The notes: generated by a model from the letters alone, not told the origin. 64,000 bases of DNA from Vibrio mangrovi (GCF_024346955.1 NZ_AP024883.1:868001-932000); one strand, 5' to 3'; shown: positions 8,215 through 17,681, counted from the first letter of the stretch. A program made the numbers and translations.

Positions 8215-8991
8215 ATGAATGAATTACAGTCTGCCGCTGTTCGGGCGTTAACCCTGATGGATTTAACGACCCTGAATGACGATGACACGGAAGAGAAAGT
8301 GATTTCACTGTGCCGGAATGCAAACACGCCTTTCGGGACAACGGCTGCCATTTGTATTTATCCTCGCTTTATTCCTATTGCAAGAAAAGCACTCCGGGAG
8401 CAGGGAACACCTGACATCAGGATTGCGACTGTGACTAATTTTCCTCATGGGCGGGATGATATTGACATTGCGCTGGCAGAAACCCGAGCGGCAGTTGCCT
8501 ATGGTGCAGACGAGGTAGATGTAGTTTTCCCTTACCGGGCTTTAATCGATGGGAATGAGCAGGTTGGCTTTGAGCTGGTGAAACAGTGTAAGGTTGCCTG
8601 TGGAGATATCTTACTTAAAGTGATTATTGAAACCGGTGAATTGAAAACTGAAACTCTGATAAAGAAAGCTTCTGAAATTGCGATTCGTGCCGGGGCTGAT
8701 TTTATTAAGACGTCGACCGGAAAAGTTGCAGAAAATGCGACTCCTGAATATGCCAGAATGATGCTGGAAGTGATCCGGGATCTGCATGTTGCGGACAAAG
8801 TGGGTTTTAAACCAGCCGGAGGGGTGAAAACTGCACAGGAAGCCGCACATTATCTGTCGATTGCCGATGAAATTCTGGGTGACCAGTGGGTTGATCGCAG
8901 ACATTATCGCTTTGGTGCATCCAGTCTGCTGAATCATCTGCTGGCTACATTAGAAGGGACGGAAGTTTCTCAGAGTTCAGAATCATATTAA
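8215..8991 (+). CDS. deoC: Deoxyribose-phosphate aldolase DeoC
   Basis: Cleaves 2-deoxyribose-5-phosphate to acetaldehyde and glyceraldehyde-3-phosphate in deoxynucleoside catabolism. The catalytic residues are visible: D102 in the DEVDVVFP stretch, the Schiff-base lysine K165 in FIKTSTGK, and the second lysine K199 in GFKPAGGV, corresponding to E. coli D102, K167 and K201. It has 258 residues, the normal length. The start ATG follows GGAGTGAT. deoD begins 35 bases after its stop. The genes that usually separate deoC from deoD in Vibrio, deoA and deoB, are not here. Confidence 0.96.
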   Translation: MNELQSAAVRALTLMDLTTLNDDDTEEKVISLCRNANTPFGTTAAICIYPRFIPIARKALREQGTPDIRIATVTNFPHGRDDIDIALAETRAAVAYGADEVDVVFPYRALIDGNEQVGFELVKQCKVACGDILLKVIIETGELKTETLIKKASEIAIRAGADFIKTSTGKVAENATPEYARMMLEVIRDLHVADKVGFKPAGGVKTAQEAAHYLSIADEILGDQWVDRRHYRFGASSLLNHLLATLEGTEVSQSSESY

Positions 8992-9026
8992 TCAGAGCTG
9001 TCTGGTTGTTATAAAGGAGAAAGAAG

Positions 9027-9746
9027 ATGGCTACGCCACACATTAATGCTGAAATGGGAGATTTTGCCGATGTCGTATTGATGCCGGGAGATCCGCTCAG
9101 AGCAAAATATATTGCCGAAACATTTTTAGACGATGTTGTTCAGGTCTGTGATGTCAGAAATATGTTCGGTTATACCGGAACGTATAAAGGACGGAAAATC
9201 TCGGTGATGGGGCATGGCATGGGGATTCCATCCTGTTCTATCTATGTAACAGAGTTGATTAAAGATTTCGGTGTCAAAAAAGTGATTCGGGTCGGAAGCT
9301 GTGGTGCGGTCAGTCAGAATGTTCATATCCGTGATGTTGTCATCGGTATGGGGGCTTGCACGGATTCAAAAGTTAATCGTATCCGTTTCAAAAACCATGA
9401 CTTTGCTGCAATTGCTGATTATCAGATGGTGAAAGCGGCTGAAGAAGCAGCTAAAGCTCGTGGGATTGATGTGAAAGTTGGTAATCTTTTCTCTGCGGAA
9501 CTGTTTTATACGCCGGATCCGGAAATGTTTGATGTGATGGATAAATACGGTATCGTCGGTGTGGAGATGGAAGCTGCTGGTATTTATGGTGTTGCCGCCG
9601 AATATGGTGCGAAGGCGTTGACGATTTGTACGGTATCGGATCATATCAAGACCGGTGAGCAGACGACATCCCAGGAGCGTCAGACCACATTTAACGAAAT
9701 GATTGAGATTGCGCTGGAATCGGTTTTGATCGGTGATGCGCAGTAG
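9027..9746 (+). CDS. deoD: Purine nucleoside phosphorylase, DeoD type
   Basis: Hexameric-type purine nucleoside phosphorylase: converts purine (deoxy)nucleosides and phosphate into base and (deoxy)ribose-1-phosphate. Key family stretches are MPGDPLRAKYIAETFL (phosphate site), GHGMGIPSCSIY, VGVEMEAAGIYGVA, and the catalytic aspartate in TICTVSDHI near residue 204. Length 239, as in E. coli. A clear AAGGAG Shine-Dalgarno precedes the ATG. The product deoxyribose-1-phosphate needs phosphopentomutase (DeoB) before DeoC can act, and no deoB lies in this window. Confidence 0.96.
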   Translation: MATPHINAEMGDFADVVLMPGDPLRAKYIAETFLDDVVQVCDVRNMFGYTGTYKGRKISVMGHGMGIPSCSIYVTELIKDFGVKKVIRVGSCGAVSQNVHIRDVVIGMGACTDSKVNRIRFKNHDFAAIADYQMVKAAEEAAKARGIDVKVGNLFSAELFYTPDPEMFDVMDKYGIVGVEMEAAGIYGVAAEYGAKALTICTVSDHIKTGEQTTSQERQTTFNEMIEIALESVLIGDAQ

Positions 9747-9766
9747 GGTGACTTTTCATTGATTTT

Positions 9767-9796
9767 ACAGGGTGATGGAATTCACCCTGTATTTTT
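9767..9796. terminator. Terminator shared by deoD and ytjB
   Basis: The perfect 9-bp stem ACAGGGTGA (9767-9775) / TCACCCTGT (9782-9790) has T residues on the plus side and A-rich sequence (T on the minus strand) on the other. It can end both converging transcripts. The ytjB stop codon lies inside the right arm. Confidence 0.78.
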
Positions 9797-10390
9797 CAGT
9801 AGCAGGTTTTCCCCTTTGCGGGAACGTCTTTTACGGCGTAACAACAGTGTCAGCAGAATGCCACTGGTAAAACTTGCCAGAATCATCAGATACATATAAC
9901 GATCACTTTTCCGATAATGGTGATCGGATATGGCGGTAACTTTTCCTGTTTCGAAAGTTATCCGAATGAAGCCGATAACATTGTTGTCATGTAATACCGG
10001 CTCAACCAGTTGCTGTCTGCCAATACTTGCTGTTTTCAGCGGTGTATCCAGCCCCAGAACATCTCTGACACTGAGTGCCGAATCACTGGCGGCAATCTGC
10101 ACGCCTTCCGCATCATAAATTGTGGCATCAAACACCAGCCGATCCCGGGCCAGCTGATTGGTCAGAGATTTCAGTTTTTCTTCATCCTGCTCAACCAGAA
10201 AGTCACTTGCAGTTAACGAAGCCTGAGAAATCAGCAACTTCGTCAGTGTTTCCAACTGGTTCGCCTGAATCCGTTCATTACCTTTACTGATCATGACACT
10301 GTTTTCCGCGGTAAAGAAAAACATCAGTGCAACACTAAGTACTGCAATGATGCGCAAAACCACGCGTAGCGAGAACAGAGAACCACCCAT
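9782..10390 (-). CDS. ytjB: Smp/YtjB-family membrane protein
   Basis: Inner-membrane protein of the Smp (YtjB/AhpA) family. A transmembrane segment near residues 9-29 (VLRIIAVLSVALMFFFTAEN) and a second near 165-183 (MYLMILASFTSGILLTLLL) enclose a periplasmic domain of about 135 residues, and a basic tail follows. It is divergent from serB, which is the conserved arrangement in enterics and vibrios and supports the assignment. The biochemical role of the family is not established to my knowledge. Confidence 0.82.
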   Translation of the reverse strand: MGGSLFSLRVVLRIIAVLSVALMFFFTAENSVMISKGNERIQANQLETLTKLLISQASLTASDFLVEQDEEKLKSLTNQLARDRLVFDATIYDAEGVQIAASDSALSVRDVLGLDTPLKTASIGRQQLVEPVLHDNNVIGFIRITFETGKVTAISDHHYRKSDRYMYLMILASFTSGILLTLLLRRKRRSRKGENLLLKNTG

Positions 10391-10492
10391 CGTATTTTAA
10401 CCACAAGAAATTGTATCTGGAGCCATATTGATACTTGCGTTTTTAAATTGCAATAGGGTAACGTCGGGTTACTTTCATTACAGGTGAATTTC

Positions 10493-11437
10493 ATGAACTC
10501 GCAAAAGACATTGTTAATTACAAAAAATACTGCAGTGGCTGAGCATTTGCACAAACGCATACAGCAAAATATTCAGACGGACTGGCTCTTATATGGCGTA
10601 TCACTTTCGTCTGATTTTTTTACCCGTCTCGATGAGTTAACCGGCATGTTTAATCCGGTGAGCCGGATTTGGCGTGTTGGTGACTATGATGTCGCATTGA
10701 TGGGAGGACATTTAACTGAATCTCATGAGAAAGCCCTTCAGCAGTTGAAAGTTGATTATGCCAGAATTGATGATCTGCCTGATTTGAGCCAACCCGGATT
10801 ATTGTTGATGGATATGGATTCGACTGCTATTCAGATCGAATGCATTGATGAAATTGCCAAGCTCGCAGGTGTTGGTCAGGAAGTTTCAGAAGTGACTGAA
10901 CGGGCGATGCAGGGAGAGCTCGATTTCGAGCAAAGTCTTCGTCAGCGTGTCTCAAAGTTAACCGGAGCTGATGAATCTATTCTGGAACAGGTCCGGGTGA
11001 ACCTTCCTTTCATGCCTGAATTGCAGGAACTGATCAATGCGCTGAAAGAGCGGGGATGGCGGACTGCAGTTGCATCCGGTGGATTTACCTATTTTTCCGA
11101 TTATCTGAAAGAGGCATTAGCGCTGGATTATACCCAGTCTAATACGTTGGAGATCATCGATGGTCGGTTGACCGGAAAGGTGCTGGGAGAGGTTGTTTCA
11201 GCACAGATAAAAGCAGATATTCTGCACAAACTGGCAACAGAATACGGTATTGCAAGAGCAAATACCGTGGCTGTCGGTGATGGTGCCAACGACTTGATCA
11301 TGATGGATGCCGCGGGGCTGGGAATTGCTTTTCACGCGAAACCTAAAGTTGTGGCTCAGGCCCGGTCAGCAATTCGCTATGCGCAACTGGGTGGAATCCT
11401 CTGCATTTTGTCTGCAAGTCTGATGCTGGAGTCCTGA
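10493..11437 (+). CDS. serB: Phosphoserine phosphatase SerB
   Basis: Last step of L-serine synthesis: hydrolyses O-phosphoserine. HAD-superfamily enzyme with the nucleophile motif MDMDST (D107 and D109), the SerB-specific IQIECIDEIA, VASGGFTYF (motif II) and GDGANDLIMM (motif IV). It is preceded by a regulatory N-terminal region of about 100 residues. I chose ATG 10493 because AGGTGA lies five bases upstream. The in-frame GTG at 10484 overlaps that site. The resulting 314-residue length is close to the E. coli enzyme (322). Confidence 0.94.
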   Translation: MNSQKTLLITKNTAVAEHLHKRIQQNIQTDWLLYGVSLSSDFFTRLDELTGMFNPVSRIWRVGDYDVALMGGHLTESHEKALQQLKVDYARIDDLPDLSQPGLLLMDMDSTAIQIECIDEIAKLAGVGQEVSEVTERAMQGELDFEQSLRQRVSKLTGADESILEQVRVNLPFMPELQELINALKERGWRTAVASGGFTYFSDYLKEALALDYTQSNTLEIIDGRLTGKVLGEVVSAQIKADILHKLATEYGIARANTVAVGDGANDLIMMDAAGLGIAFHAKPKVVAQARSAIRYAQLGGILCILSASLMLES

Positions 11438-11443
11438 ATAATT

Positions 11444-11480
11444 AGCAAGATATGGCCGGATTCCGTATCTTGCTGTTTTC
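11444..11480 (+). terminator. Rho-independent terminator after serB
   Basis: A 9-bp perfect stem AGCAAGATA (11444-11452) / TATCTTGCT (11466-11474) is followed by GTTTTC, just past the serB stop. Confidence 0.75.
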
Positions 11481-11492
11481 TTCGGTTGTGAG

Positions 11493-13850
11493 CTAGGGAC
11501 TATTGATTTCCAGTCGGATCAGAACTTCTTCGGTAATATCGAAGAATTCACCGTACCCCACAATCGATGCAATAGACTTTTCGATGCTTTTGGCATGGTG
11601 CAGACTGATGAGTGACAATTCGTCCAGATCCGAACGCAGCAGGGTAGCAAGCGGATGAAAAACAGGAATAGCACAATACCTGAGTACATAAATATCTCCC
11701 ATGACCAGCGAATCCTGAATAAATGAAATCCTTTCTTTGACTGTTGTGAAGTCGGACAGTAAGCGAGTTTCGATTGACTGTATCCGGTTGCCGAATTTTC
11801 TGACGGAAAGATAGATATCAAAATATTGAGGCCCGGCACCATCCACATGTTTCATCGGTTGAGCAATCAGTGTGTTACTGTGACCTTTGAAAAAAGGATC
11901 AAGAGACATATAGCCTTCTTCATGTCCTAATTTTGCCAGCAAGATCAGATAGGGTTCCAGCGGCGTTTTGACACCGATCGCACTGGTTTTCAGGTAGGCG
12001 CCCTGGCGTTCGACAAAAATAGGTGCGCAGACGACTTTATCCAGCAGAATATGATGTAATCCTTCCAGAAGTTCCAGAGTTGGCAGCACTTCATTACTTT
12101 CGATCAGCTTATCCCGGTTGCTCTCTATTAATCTGCTGAAGAAACGAATGATTTTGACGGTATGACTGTCCTCCTGAATGGCCAGTTGAACCACCTGGCC
12201 ATTTGGCGTGATTCGGGCAACCTGATAAGGCACGTGATCCAGAGGCAGCTTCTTGTTATAGAGCTTCAGTTCAAGATAGTCGATATTGACCAGATCTCCG
12301 ACTTTCAGAACAACCGGCGTGTCGAGCGTAATACTGACGCCCCGTCTGGATAGATCCAGCGTTTTTCCACTAATAGGCACATCTTGCTGAGCCAGCTGGA
12401 TTTTTATCGGAGAATTCAGCCGGTAACGAGGTTCTTTCCTCTGTGTCCGGGCATCAAAGAAAATAGAAATAGGGTAACCGCTTACTTTTCTGGGATGGCG
12501 GAAGATATTTAACTCACTGCTGGGCATCTTCGGTTTATCGACCAGAAGGTAATCGTGTGCTGTTTCCGGATTGCTGATTTCTTGCAGAATACCGCAGTGG
12601 GTCAGAGAAGAAAGATGCTTTGTCAGCTCTGGTGACTCTGTAGCAAGACTTTCACGCTCCTGATCGGAGAGCTCAAACATTGAAATCCGAAAAGCCCGCC
12701 ATGAAGCCTTTTTCGCGCCGATGTGCCAGAATAATTTTCGTTGTTCCGGTGTTCCTTCGGACTTCATCATGGAAAAGAACAGGCTTTTGTCCTGATAATC
12801 GTGTTTAAAGGTATAAAGGGTATTGCTGCTTTCGCTTACTCCCGGTTTGGCAAGTATTTCCATTCGATGCGGATTAAACAGGTTGCCGAGTGACTGTTGA
12901 TTTCTTTCATCATGCCAGTAGTGCCAGATGTCATGATTACTTTCGGTCAAAAGAACGACTTTCAGTTCATTCCCCTGAAAGAAAACCGGTAGCTGGCAGG
13001 CATGTTTCAGAAATGTATGCTCGTAGGCGCGGGTTCTGGCCCGCATGATTTTATCCTGATTATCGTGACGTATTTTCTGGGTTTCATTGAACAAGTGTTC
13101 CTGAATGACCTGATCGATAACCTGAGTCTCGGTCAGTTTTCTCAGGCGGAGGAATTTCACTGAATCATTGTCGAGGGATTCATCAACACCAAGGATTCGG
13201 TATTTGATCGGTTGCTGAAGATCTTCAAGATGTGTATGTTTCTGTTCCAGTTCAGTAAAACGGATATGAATGGTTTCTCCTAATTTATAGTCGAAAGCGG
13301 CAGGAACTTTAACTTTTGCACCGGAAGGTGAAATATCGAGAGTAATCGATGCAACCGGCTGGCCACCTGACAGGGTGATTTCAACCTGAGATGTAATCTT
13401 CAAACGGTTTTCACGACGTTTCAGGTCATAACCTAAATTGATCGTTTCGACTTCAAAAGGGCTGCCTGAATCCGTAATATTGGGCTGTTTGGTAATGTTT
13501 CTTTCTTTCATTACCCGGAAGTTGTTACGGGTGTTATAAAGCGCTTCCCATACACCTTCGGTATAGCCACCAAATTTTTTGACATGCTTGTAATAGTCAT
13601 TAAATGCCACATCATCCAGCCAGTGATGCAGACCATCGAGTATATATTCCCGGCATTCGCCCTGAACCCGGCCTCTTAGGTCGACAGTTTTTGTACAGGG
13701 GCTCATCACCCGGTTCAATTCCATTTTGACGAGTAATTTTGCGGATGGCGGCTGACCTTCTGTCATCTGTGACAGAATTTTCTCAAAATCATCTGAGTTA
13801 TAAGCTGGAATTAATTTTTCCGCGATAGATCTAATTTCTGTTTTTTGCAT
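11493..13850 (-). CDS. plzC: Large protein with two PilZ (c-di-GMP binding) domains, PlzC-like
   Basis: A 785-residue cytoplasmic protein with two PilZ domains. The first has R145-R-E-N-R149 with DISPSG near 172-177. The second has R471-K-E-P-R475 with DLSRRG near residue 500. Both keep the RxxxR and D/N-x-S-x-x-G residues that contact cyclic di-GMP. The rest lacks recognisable enzymatic motifs. The position between serB and radA matches V. cholerae VC2344 (PlzC), from memory. No membrane segment is seen. It is probably a signalling receptor, and the output is unknown. Confidence 0.85.
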   Translation of the reverse strand: MQKTEIRSIAEKLIPAYNSDDFEKILSQMTEGQPPSAKLLVKMELNRVMSPCTKTVDLRGRVQGECREYILDGLHHWLDDVAFNDYYKHVKKFGGYTEGVWEALYNTRNNFRVMKERNITKQPNITDSGSPFEVETINLGYDLKRRENRLKITSQVEITLSGGQPVASITLDISPSGAKVKVPAAFDYKLGETIHIRFTELEQKHTHLEDLQQPIKYRILGVDESLDNDSVKFLRLRKLTETQVIDQVIQEHLFNETQKIRHDNQDKIMRARTRAYEHTFLKHACQLPVFFQGNELKVVLLTESNHDIWHYWHDERNQQSLGNLFNPHRMEILAKPGVSESSNTLYTFKHDYQDKSLFFSMMKSEGTPEQRKLFWHIGAKKASWRAFRISMFELSDQERESLATESPELTKHLSSLTHCGILQEISNPETAHDYLLVDKPKMPSSELNIFRHPRKVSGYPISIFFDARTQRKEPRYRLNSPIKIQLAQQDVPISGKTLDLSRRGVSITLDTPVVLKVGDLVNIDYLELKLYNKKLPLDHVPYQVARITPNGQVVQLAIQEDSHTVKIIRFFSRLIESNRDKLIESNEVLPTLELLEGLHHILLDKVVCAPIFVERQGAYLKTSAIGVKTPLEPYLILLAKLGHEEGYMSLDPFFKGHSNTLIAQPMKHVDGAGPQYFDIYLSVRKFGNRIQSIETRLLSDFTTVKERISFIQDSLVMGDIYVLRYCAIPVFHPLATLLRSDLDELSLISLHHAKSIEKSIASIVGYGEFFDITEEVLIRLEINSP

Positions 13851-13988
13851 AATTATTTATGATGTCCACGCTCTGAAATAATTATCGGCTTTTTTCATCA
13901 ATCTTTTAGTGAGTTGTTTGTTATATTTCGGAATAGGCCAAATTTAAACTGTATACTGAATCACATTCAATAGTCGAGTCGAGGGGAT

Positions 13989-15368
13989 ATGGCGAAGACA
14001 AAAAGAGCATATGTTTGTAACGATTGTGGGGCTGATTTCCCTCGCTGGCAAGGGCAATGTAACGCATGTGGCGCCTGGAACACCATTACGGAAGTTCGTT
14101 TGGCTGCTTCACCTCAGGTTTCCAGAAATGAGAGGTTGAGCGGTTATGCCGGAGCAATCTCTGAGGCTAAAGTACAGACACTGGCTGAAATTGATCTTCA
14201 GGAAGTTCCTCGTTTTACCAGCGGATTCAGAGAATTTGACCGGGTGCTGGGCGGCGGTGTTGTTCCCGGAGCTGCCATCCTGATCGGCGGTAATCCCGGT
14301 GCCGGCAAATCGACACTATTATTACAGGTGATGTGTTATCTCGCCAATGGTATGCCAACATTGTATGTGACCGGAGAAGAGTCGCTTCAGCAGGTTGCGA
14401 TGCGCGCATCCCGGCTGGGGTTGCCGAAAGAACAGTTGAAGATGTTGTCTGAAACCAGTGTGGATAGAATATGTCAGATTGCTGAGCAGGAGCAGCCGAA
14501 GATTATGGTGATTGACTCCATTCAGGTGATGCATGTTGCTGATGTTCAGTCTTCCCCGGGAAGTGTTGCTCAGGTTCGGGAGTCTGCAACGGCTCTGACC
14601 CGATATGCAAAACAGAATAATGTCGCAGTGTTTATTGTTGGCCATGTAACCAAAGACGGCACATTAGCCGGACCGAAAGTGCTTGAACATATTATTGACT
14701 GTTCCGTATTACTGGATGGTGGTTCCGACAGTCGTTTCAGAACTCTGAGAAGTAACAAAAACCGTTTTGGTGCCGTGAATGAGCTGGGAGTTTTTGCCAT
14801 GACGGGGCAAGGGATGAGAGAGGTCAGCAATCCGTCTGCTATATTCTTATCCAGAGGCGAAGAAGAGACTTCCGGCAGTTCGGTGATGGTTGTCTGGGAA
14901 GGCACCCGGCCACTGCTGGTAGAAATTCAGGCGCTGGTCGATTATTCACAACTGGCTAATCCGCGTCGGGTTGCTGTCGGGCTGGAACAGAATCGTCTTT
15001 CTTTACTACTGGCTGTTTTACACAAACACGGAGGACTGATGATGGCTGATCAGGACGTATTTGTGAATGTGGTTGGTGGCGTGAAAGTTACGGAGACCAG
15101 TGCTGATCTGGCATTGGTGATGGCTTTATTGTCGAGTTTCCGGGATCGGGTTTTACCGAAAGATGTTGTGGTATTCGGTGAAGTGGGTCTGGCCGGGGAA
15201 ATCCGTCCGGTACCGAGTGGGCAGGAACGGTTGAACGAAGCGTTTAAGCATGGTTTCAGGAAAGCGATTATTCCAAGCGCCAATATGCCGAAAGGAGGCA
15301 TTGAAGGTATGCAGATTCACGCCGTGAAAAAACTGGCCGATGCAATTCAGGCATTTGATGAGCTGTAA
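13989..15368 (+). CDS. radA: DNA repair/recombination protein RadA (Sms)
   Basis: RecA-like DnaB-type branch-migration helicase that processes recombination intermediates. Domains in order: a C4 zinc finger (C10, C13, C24, C27), a RecA-like ATPase with Walker A GGNPGAGKST (K107), the RadA-specific KNRFG motif near residues 257-261, and a C-terminal Lon-protease-like domain. Length 459, equal to the family norm. The ATG follows GAGGGG. Divergent from the PilZ gene with a 138-bp intergenic region. No LexA box was seen upstream. Confidence 0.96.
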   Translation: MAKTKRAYVCNDCGADFPRWQGQCNACGAWNTITEVRLAASPQVSRNERLSGYAGAISEAKVQTLAEIDLQEVPRFTSGFREFDRVLGGGVVPGAAILIGGNPGAGKSTLLLQVMCYLANGMPTLYVTGEESLQQVAMRASRLGLPKEQLKMLSETSVDRICQIAEQEQPKIMVIDSIQVMHVADVQSSPGSVAQVRESATALTRYAKQNNVAVFIVGHVTKDGTLAGPKVLEHIIDCSVLLDGGSDSRFRTLRSNKNRFGAVNELGVFAMTGQGMREVSNPSAIFLSRGEEETSGSSVMVVWEGTRPLLVEIQALVDYSQLANPRRVAVGLEQNRLSLLLAVLHKHGGLMMADQDVFVNVVGGVKVTETSADLALVMALLSSFRDRVLPKDVVVFGEVGLAGEIRPVPSGQERLNEAFKHGFRKAIIPSANMPKGGIEGMQIHAVKKLADAIQAFDEL

Positions 15369-15490
15369 GAGAATATGTATTGTTCGCCCGGGCGAATGAC
15401 CGGGAATTATGCTTGAAATTTCTCCCGGAAACCGGGCAGGAAAATATTTTTCACCAAACTGCGAGCGGGGCTATCAGTCTTGACAGATTA

Positions 15491-15499
15491 TGATATACT
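15491..15499 (+). promoter_or_regulatory. Probable extended -10 promoter of the EF-G gene
   Basis: TGATATACT is a TGn plus TATACT extended -10 element, 38 bases ahead of the start codon, in the 168-bp gap after radA. The spacing-appropriate -35 (CTATCA) is weak, as is common for extended -10 promoters. Read by eye. Confidence 0.45.
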
Positions 15500-15536
15500 C
15501 TGCGCGCAATTTATACCTTATTAACAGAGTAAGACA

Positions 15537-17624
15537 ATGACTGATTTATCTAAATACAGAAACATTGGTATTTTTGCTCACGTAGACGCGGGTAAAACTA
15601 CCTCTACAGAGCGTATCTTAAAGCTAACTGGTAAAATCCACCGTACTGGTGAAGTTCACGATGGCGCTGCAACAACTGACTTCATGGAGCAGGAAGCTGA
15701 ACGTGGTATCACTATCCAGTCAGCAGCAACAACCTGTTTCTGGAACGACCACCGCCTGAACATCATCGATACTCCGGGACACGTTGACTTCACTGTTGAA
15801 GTATATCGTTCTCTGAAAGTTCTTGATGGTGGTGTTGGTGTATTCTGTGGTTCAGGTGGTGTTGAGCCTCAGTCAGAAACAAACTGGCGCTATGCGAACG
15901 ATTCCGGTGTTGCCCGTTTGATCTTCGTGAACAAACTGGACCGTATGGGTGCAGACTTCTACCGTGTTGTTGAGCAGGTGAAAAACGTCCTGGCTGCAAA
16001 CCCACTGGTTATGACACTGCCTATCGGTATCGAAGATGATTTCAAAGGTGTTATCGACCTGCTGAATCAAAAAGCACTGATCTGGGATGAGTCTGGTCAG
16101 CCAGAAAACTACACCGTTGAAGAAATTCCTGCTGAGTATGCAGAAAAAGCTGCTGAATACCGTGAAATGTTGATTGAAACTGCGGTTGAGCAAGACGATG
16201 ACCTGATGATGGCTTACATGGAAGGTGAAGAACCTTCGATTGAAGACCTGAAACGTTGTATCCGTAAAGGGACTCGTGATCTGGTATTCTTCCCAACTTT
16301 CTGTGGTTCTGCATTCAAGAACAAAGGTATGCAGCCAATGTTGGATGGTGTTGTTGACTATCTGCCAGCACCAACAGAAGTTATTCCTCAGGATCTGACT
16401 GACGAAGCAACTGGCGAACCAACTGGTGAAGTCGCGAAGGTTGATCCAAGTGAGCCGCTACGTGCGCTTGCATTTAAGATCATGGACGACCGTTTCGGTG
16501 CTCTGACCTTTATCCGTATCTACTCTGGTGTGATGAATAAGGGTGATACTATTCTGAACTCTGCAACAGGTAAAACTGAGCGTATCGGCCGTATGGTTGA
16601 GATGCATGCAAACGAGCGGAATGAAATCACATCAGCACAGGCTGGTGATATCATCGCCGTTGTAGGGATGAAGAATGTACAGACTGGTCACACGCTTTGT
16701 GATCCGAAGAACCCTTGTACGCTTGAGCCAATGATCTTCCCGACTCCGGTTATCGAAATCGCAGTTAAGCCTAAAGATAAAGGTTCAACTGAGAAAATGG
16801 GTATTGCAATCGGTAAAATGGTTGCAGAAGATCCATCATTCCAGGTTGAAACTGATGAAGATTCAGGTGAAACAATCCTGAAAGGTATGGGTGAACTTCA
16901 CCTGGATATCAAAGTTGATATCCTGAAGCGGACTTACGGTGTTGAACTTGAAGTTGGTAAACCTCAGGTAGCTTACCGTGAAACAATCACTCAGCCTGTT
17001 GAAGACAGCTATACGCACAAGAAACAGTCTGGTGGTTCTGGTCAGTTCGGTAAGATCGATTACCGTATCAAACCAGGTGAGCCAAACTCTGGCTTCAAGT
17101 TCTCTTCTACAGTTGTCGGCGGTAACGTACCTAAAGAATTCTGGCCTGCAATTGAAAAAGGTTTTGCGGGTATGATGGCTGAAGGTGTTCTGGCTGGATT
17201 CCCAACGCTTGACGTTGAAGTAGAACTGTTTGACGGTTCTTACCACGCAGTTGACTCATCTGCCATCGCATTTGAAATTGCTGCAAAAGGTGCATTCCGT
17301 CAGTCAATGCCAAAAGCTGGCCCTCAACTTCTTGAACCAATCATGAAAGTTGACGTCTTCTCTCCAGAAGATAACGTTGGTGATGTTATCGGTGACCTGA
17401 ACCGTCGTCGCGGCATGATCAAGGATCAGGAAGCTGGTGCAACTGGTGTTCGCATTAAAGCAGACGTTCCTCTGTCAGAAATGTTCGGTTACATTGGCCA
17501 TCTGCGTACAATTACTTCTGGTCGTGGTCAGTTCTCTATGGAATTTGCTCACTACTCAGCATGTCCTGCAAACGTTGCAGAACAGGTAATTGCTGAAGAG
17601 AAAGCGAAGAAAGCTGCGAAGTAA
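15537..17624 (+). CDS. fusA2: Elongation factor G, second paralogue (FusA2 type)
   Basis: Ribosomal translocase GTPase of 695 residues. G-domain motifs are intact: AHVDAGKTT (residues 14-22), RGITIQSAATT (switch I), DTPGH (about 78-82) and NKLDR (about 132-136). Domains II-V follow, including the HKKQSGGSGQFGKI stretch of domain IV. It stands alone rather than in the str operon (rpsL-rpsG-fusA-tuf), so it is probably the second EF-G found in many vibrios. Codon use is strongly optimised (CGT, GGT, AAA, CTG preferred), unlike its neighbours, which suggests high expression. Whether it translocates, recycles ribosomes or both cannot be told from sequence. Confidence 0.92.
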   Translation: MTDLSKYRNIGIFAHVDAGKTTSTERILKLTGKIHRTGEVHDGAATTDFMEQEAERGITIQSAATTCFWNDHRLNIIDTPGHVDFTVEVYRSLKVLDGGVGVFCGSGGVEPQSETNWRYANDSGVARLIFVNKLDRMGADFYRVVEQVKNVLAANPLVMTLPIGIEDDFKGVIDLLNQKALIWDESGQPENYTVEEIPAEYAEKAAEYREMLIETAVEQDDDLMMAYMEGEEPSIEDLKRCIRKGTRDLVFFPTFCGSAFKNKGMQPMLDGVVDYLPAPTEVIPQDLTDEATGEPTGEVAKVDPSEPLRALAFKIMDDRFGALTFIRIYSGVMNKGDTILNSATGKTERIGRMVEMHANERNEITSAQAGDIIAVVGMKNVQTGHTLCDPKNPCTLEPMIFPTPVIEIAVKPKDKGSTEKMGIAIGKMVAEDPSFQVETDEDSGETILKGMGELHLDIKVDILKRTYGVELEVGKPQVAYRETITQPVEDSYTHKKQSGGSGQFGKIDYRIKPGEPNSGFKFSSTVVGGNVPKEFWPAIEKGFAGMMAEGVLAGFPTLDVEVELFDGSYHAVDSSAIAFEIAAKGAFRQSMPKAGPQLLEPIMKVDVFSPEDNVGDVIGDLNRRRGMIKDQEAGATGVRIKADVPLSEMFGYIGHLRTITSGRGQFSMEFAHYSACPANVAEQVIAEEKAKKAAK

Positions 17625-17652
17625 TTCGTTTCGTTTTCTGAACCTTGAGATG

Positions 17653-17681
17653 AAGCTCCGTTGTATGACGGAGCTTTTTTT
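17653..17681 (+). terminator. Rho-independent terminator after the EF-G gene
   Basis: Perfect 9-bp stem AAGCTCCGT (17653-17661) / ACGGAGCTT (17668-17676) with a run of seven T residues. The stop codon of the convergent LysR gene touches the T tract. Confidence 0.88.
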
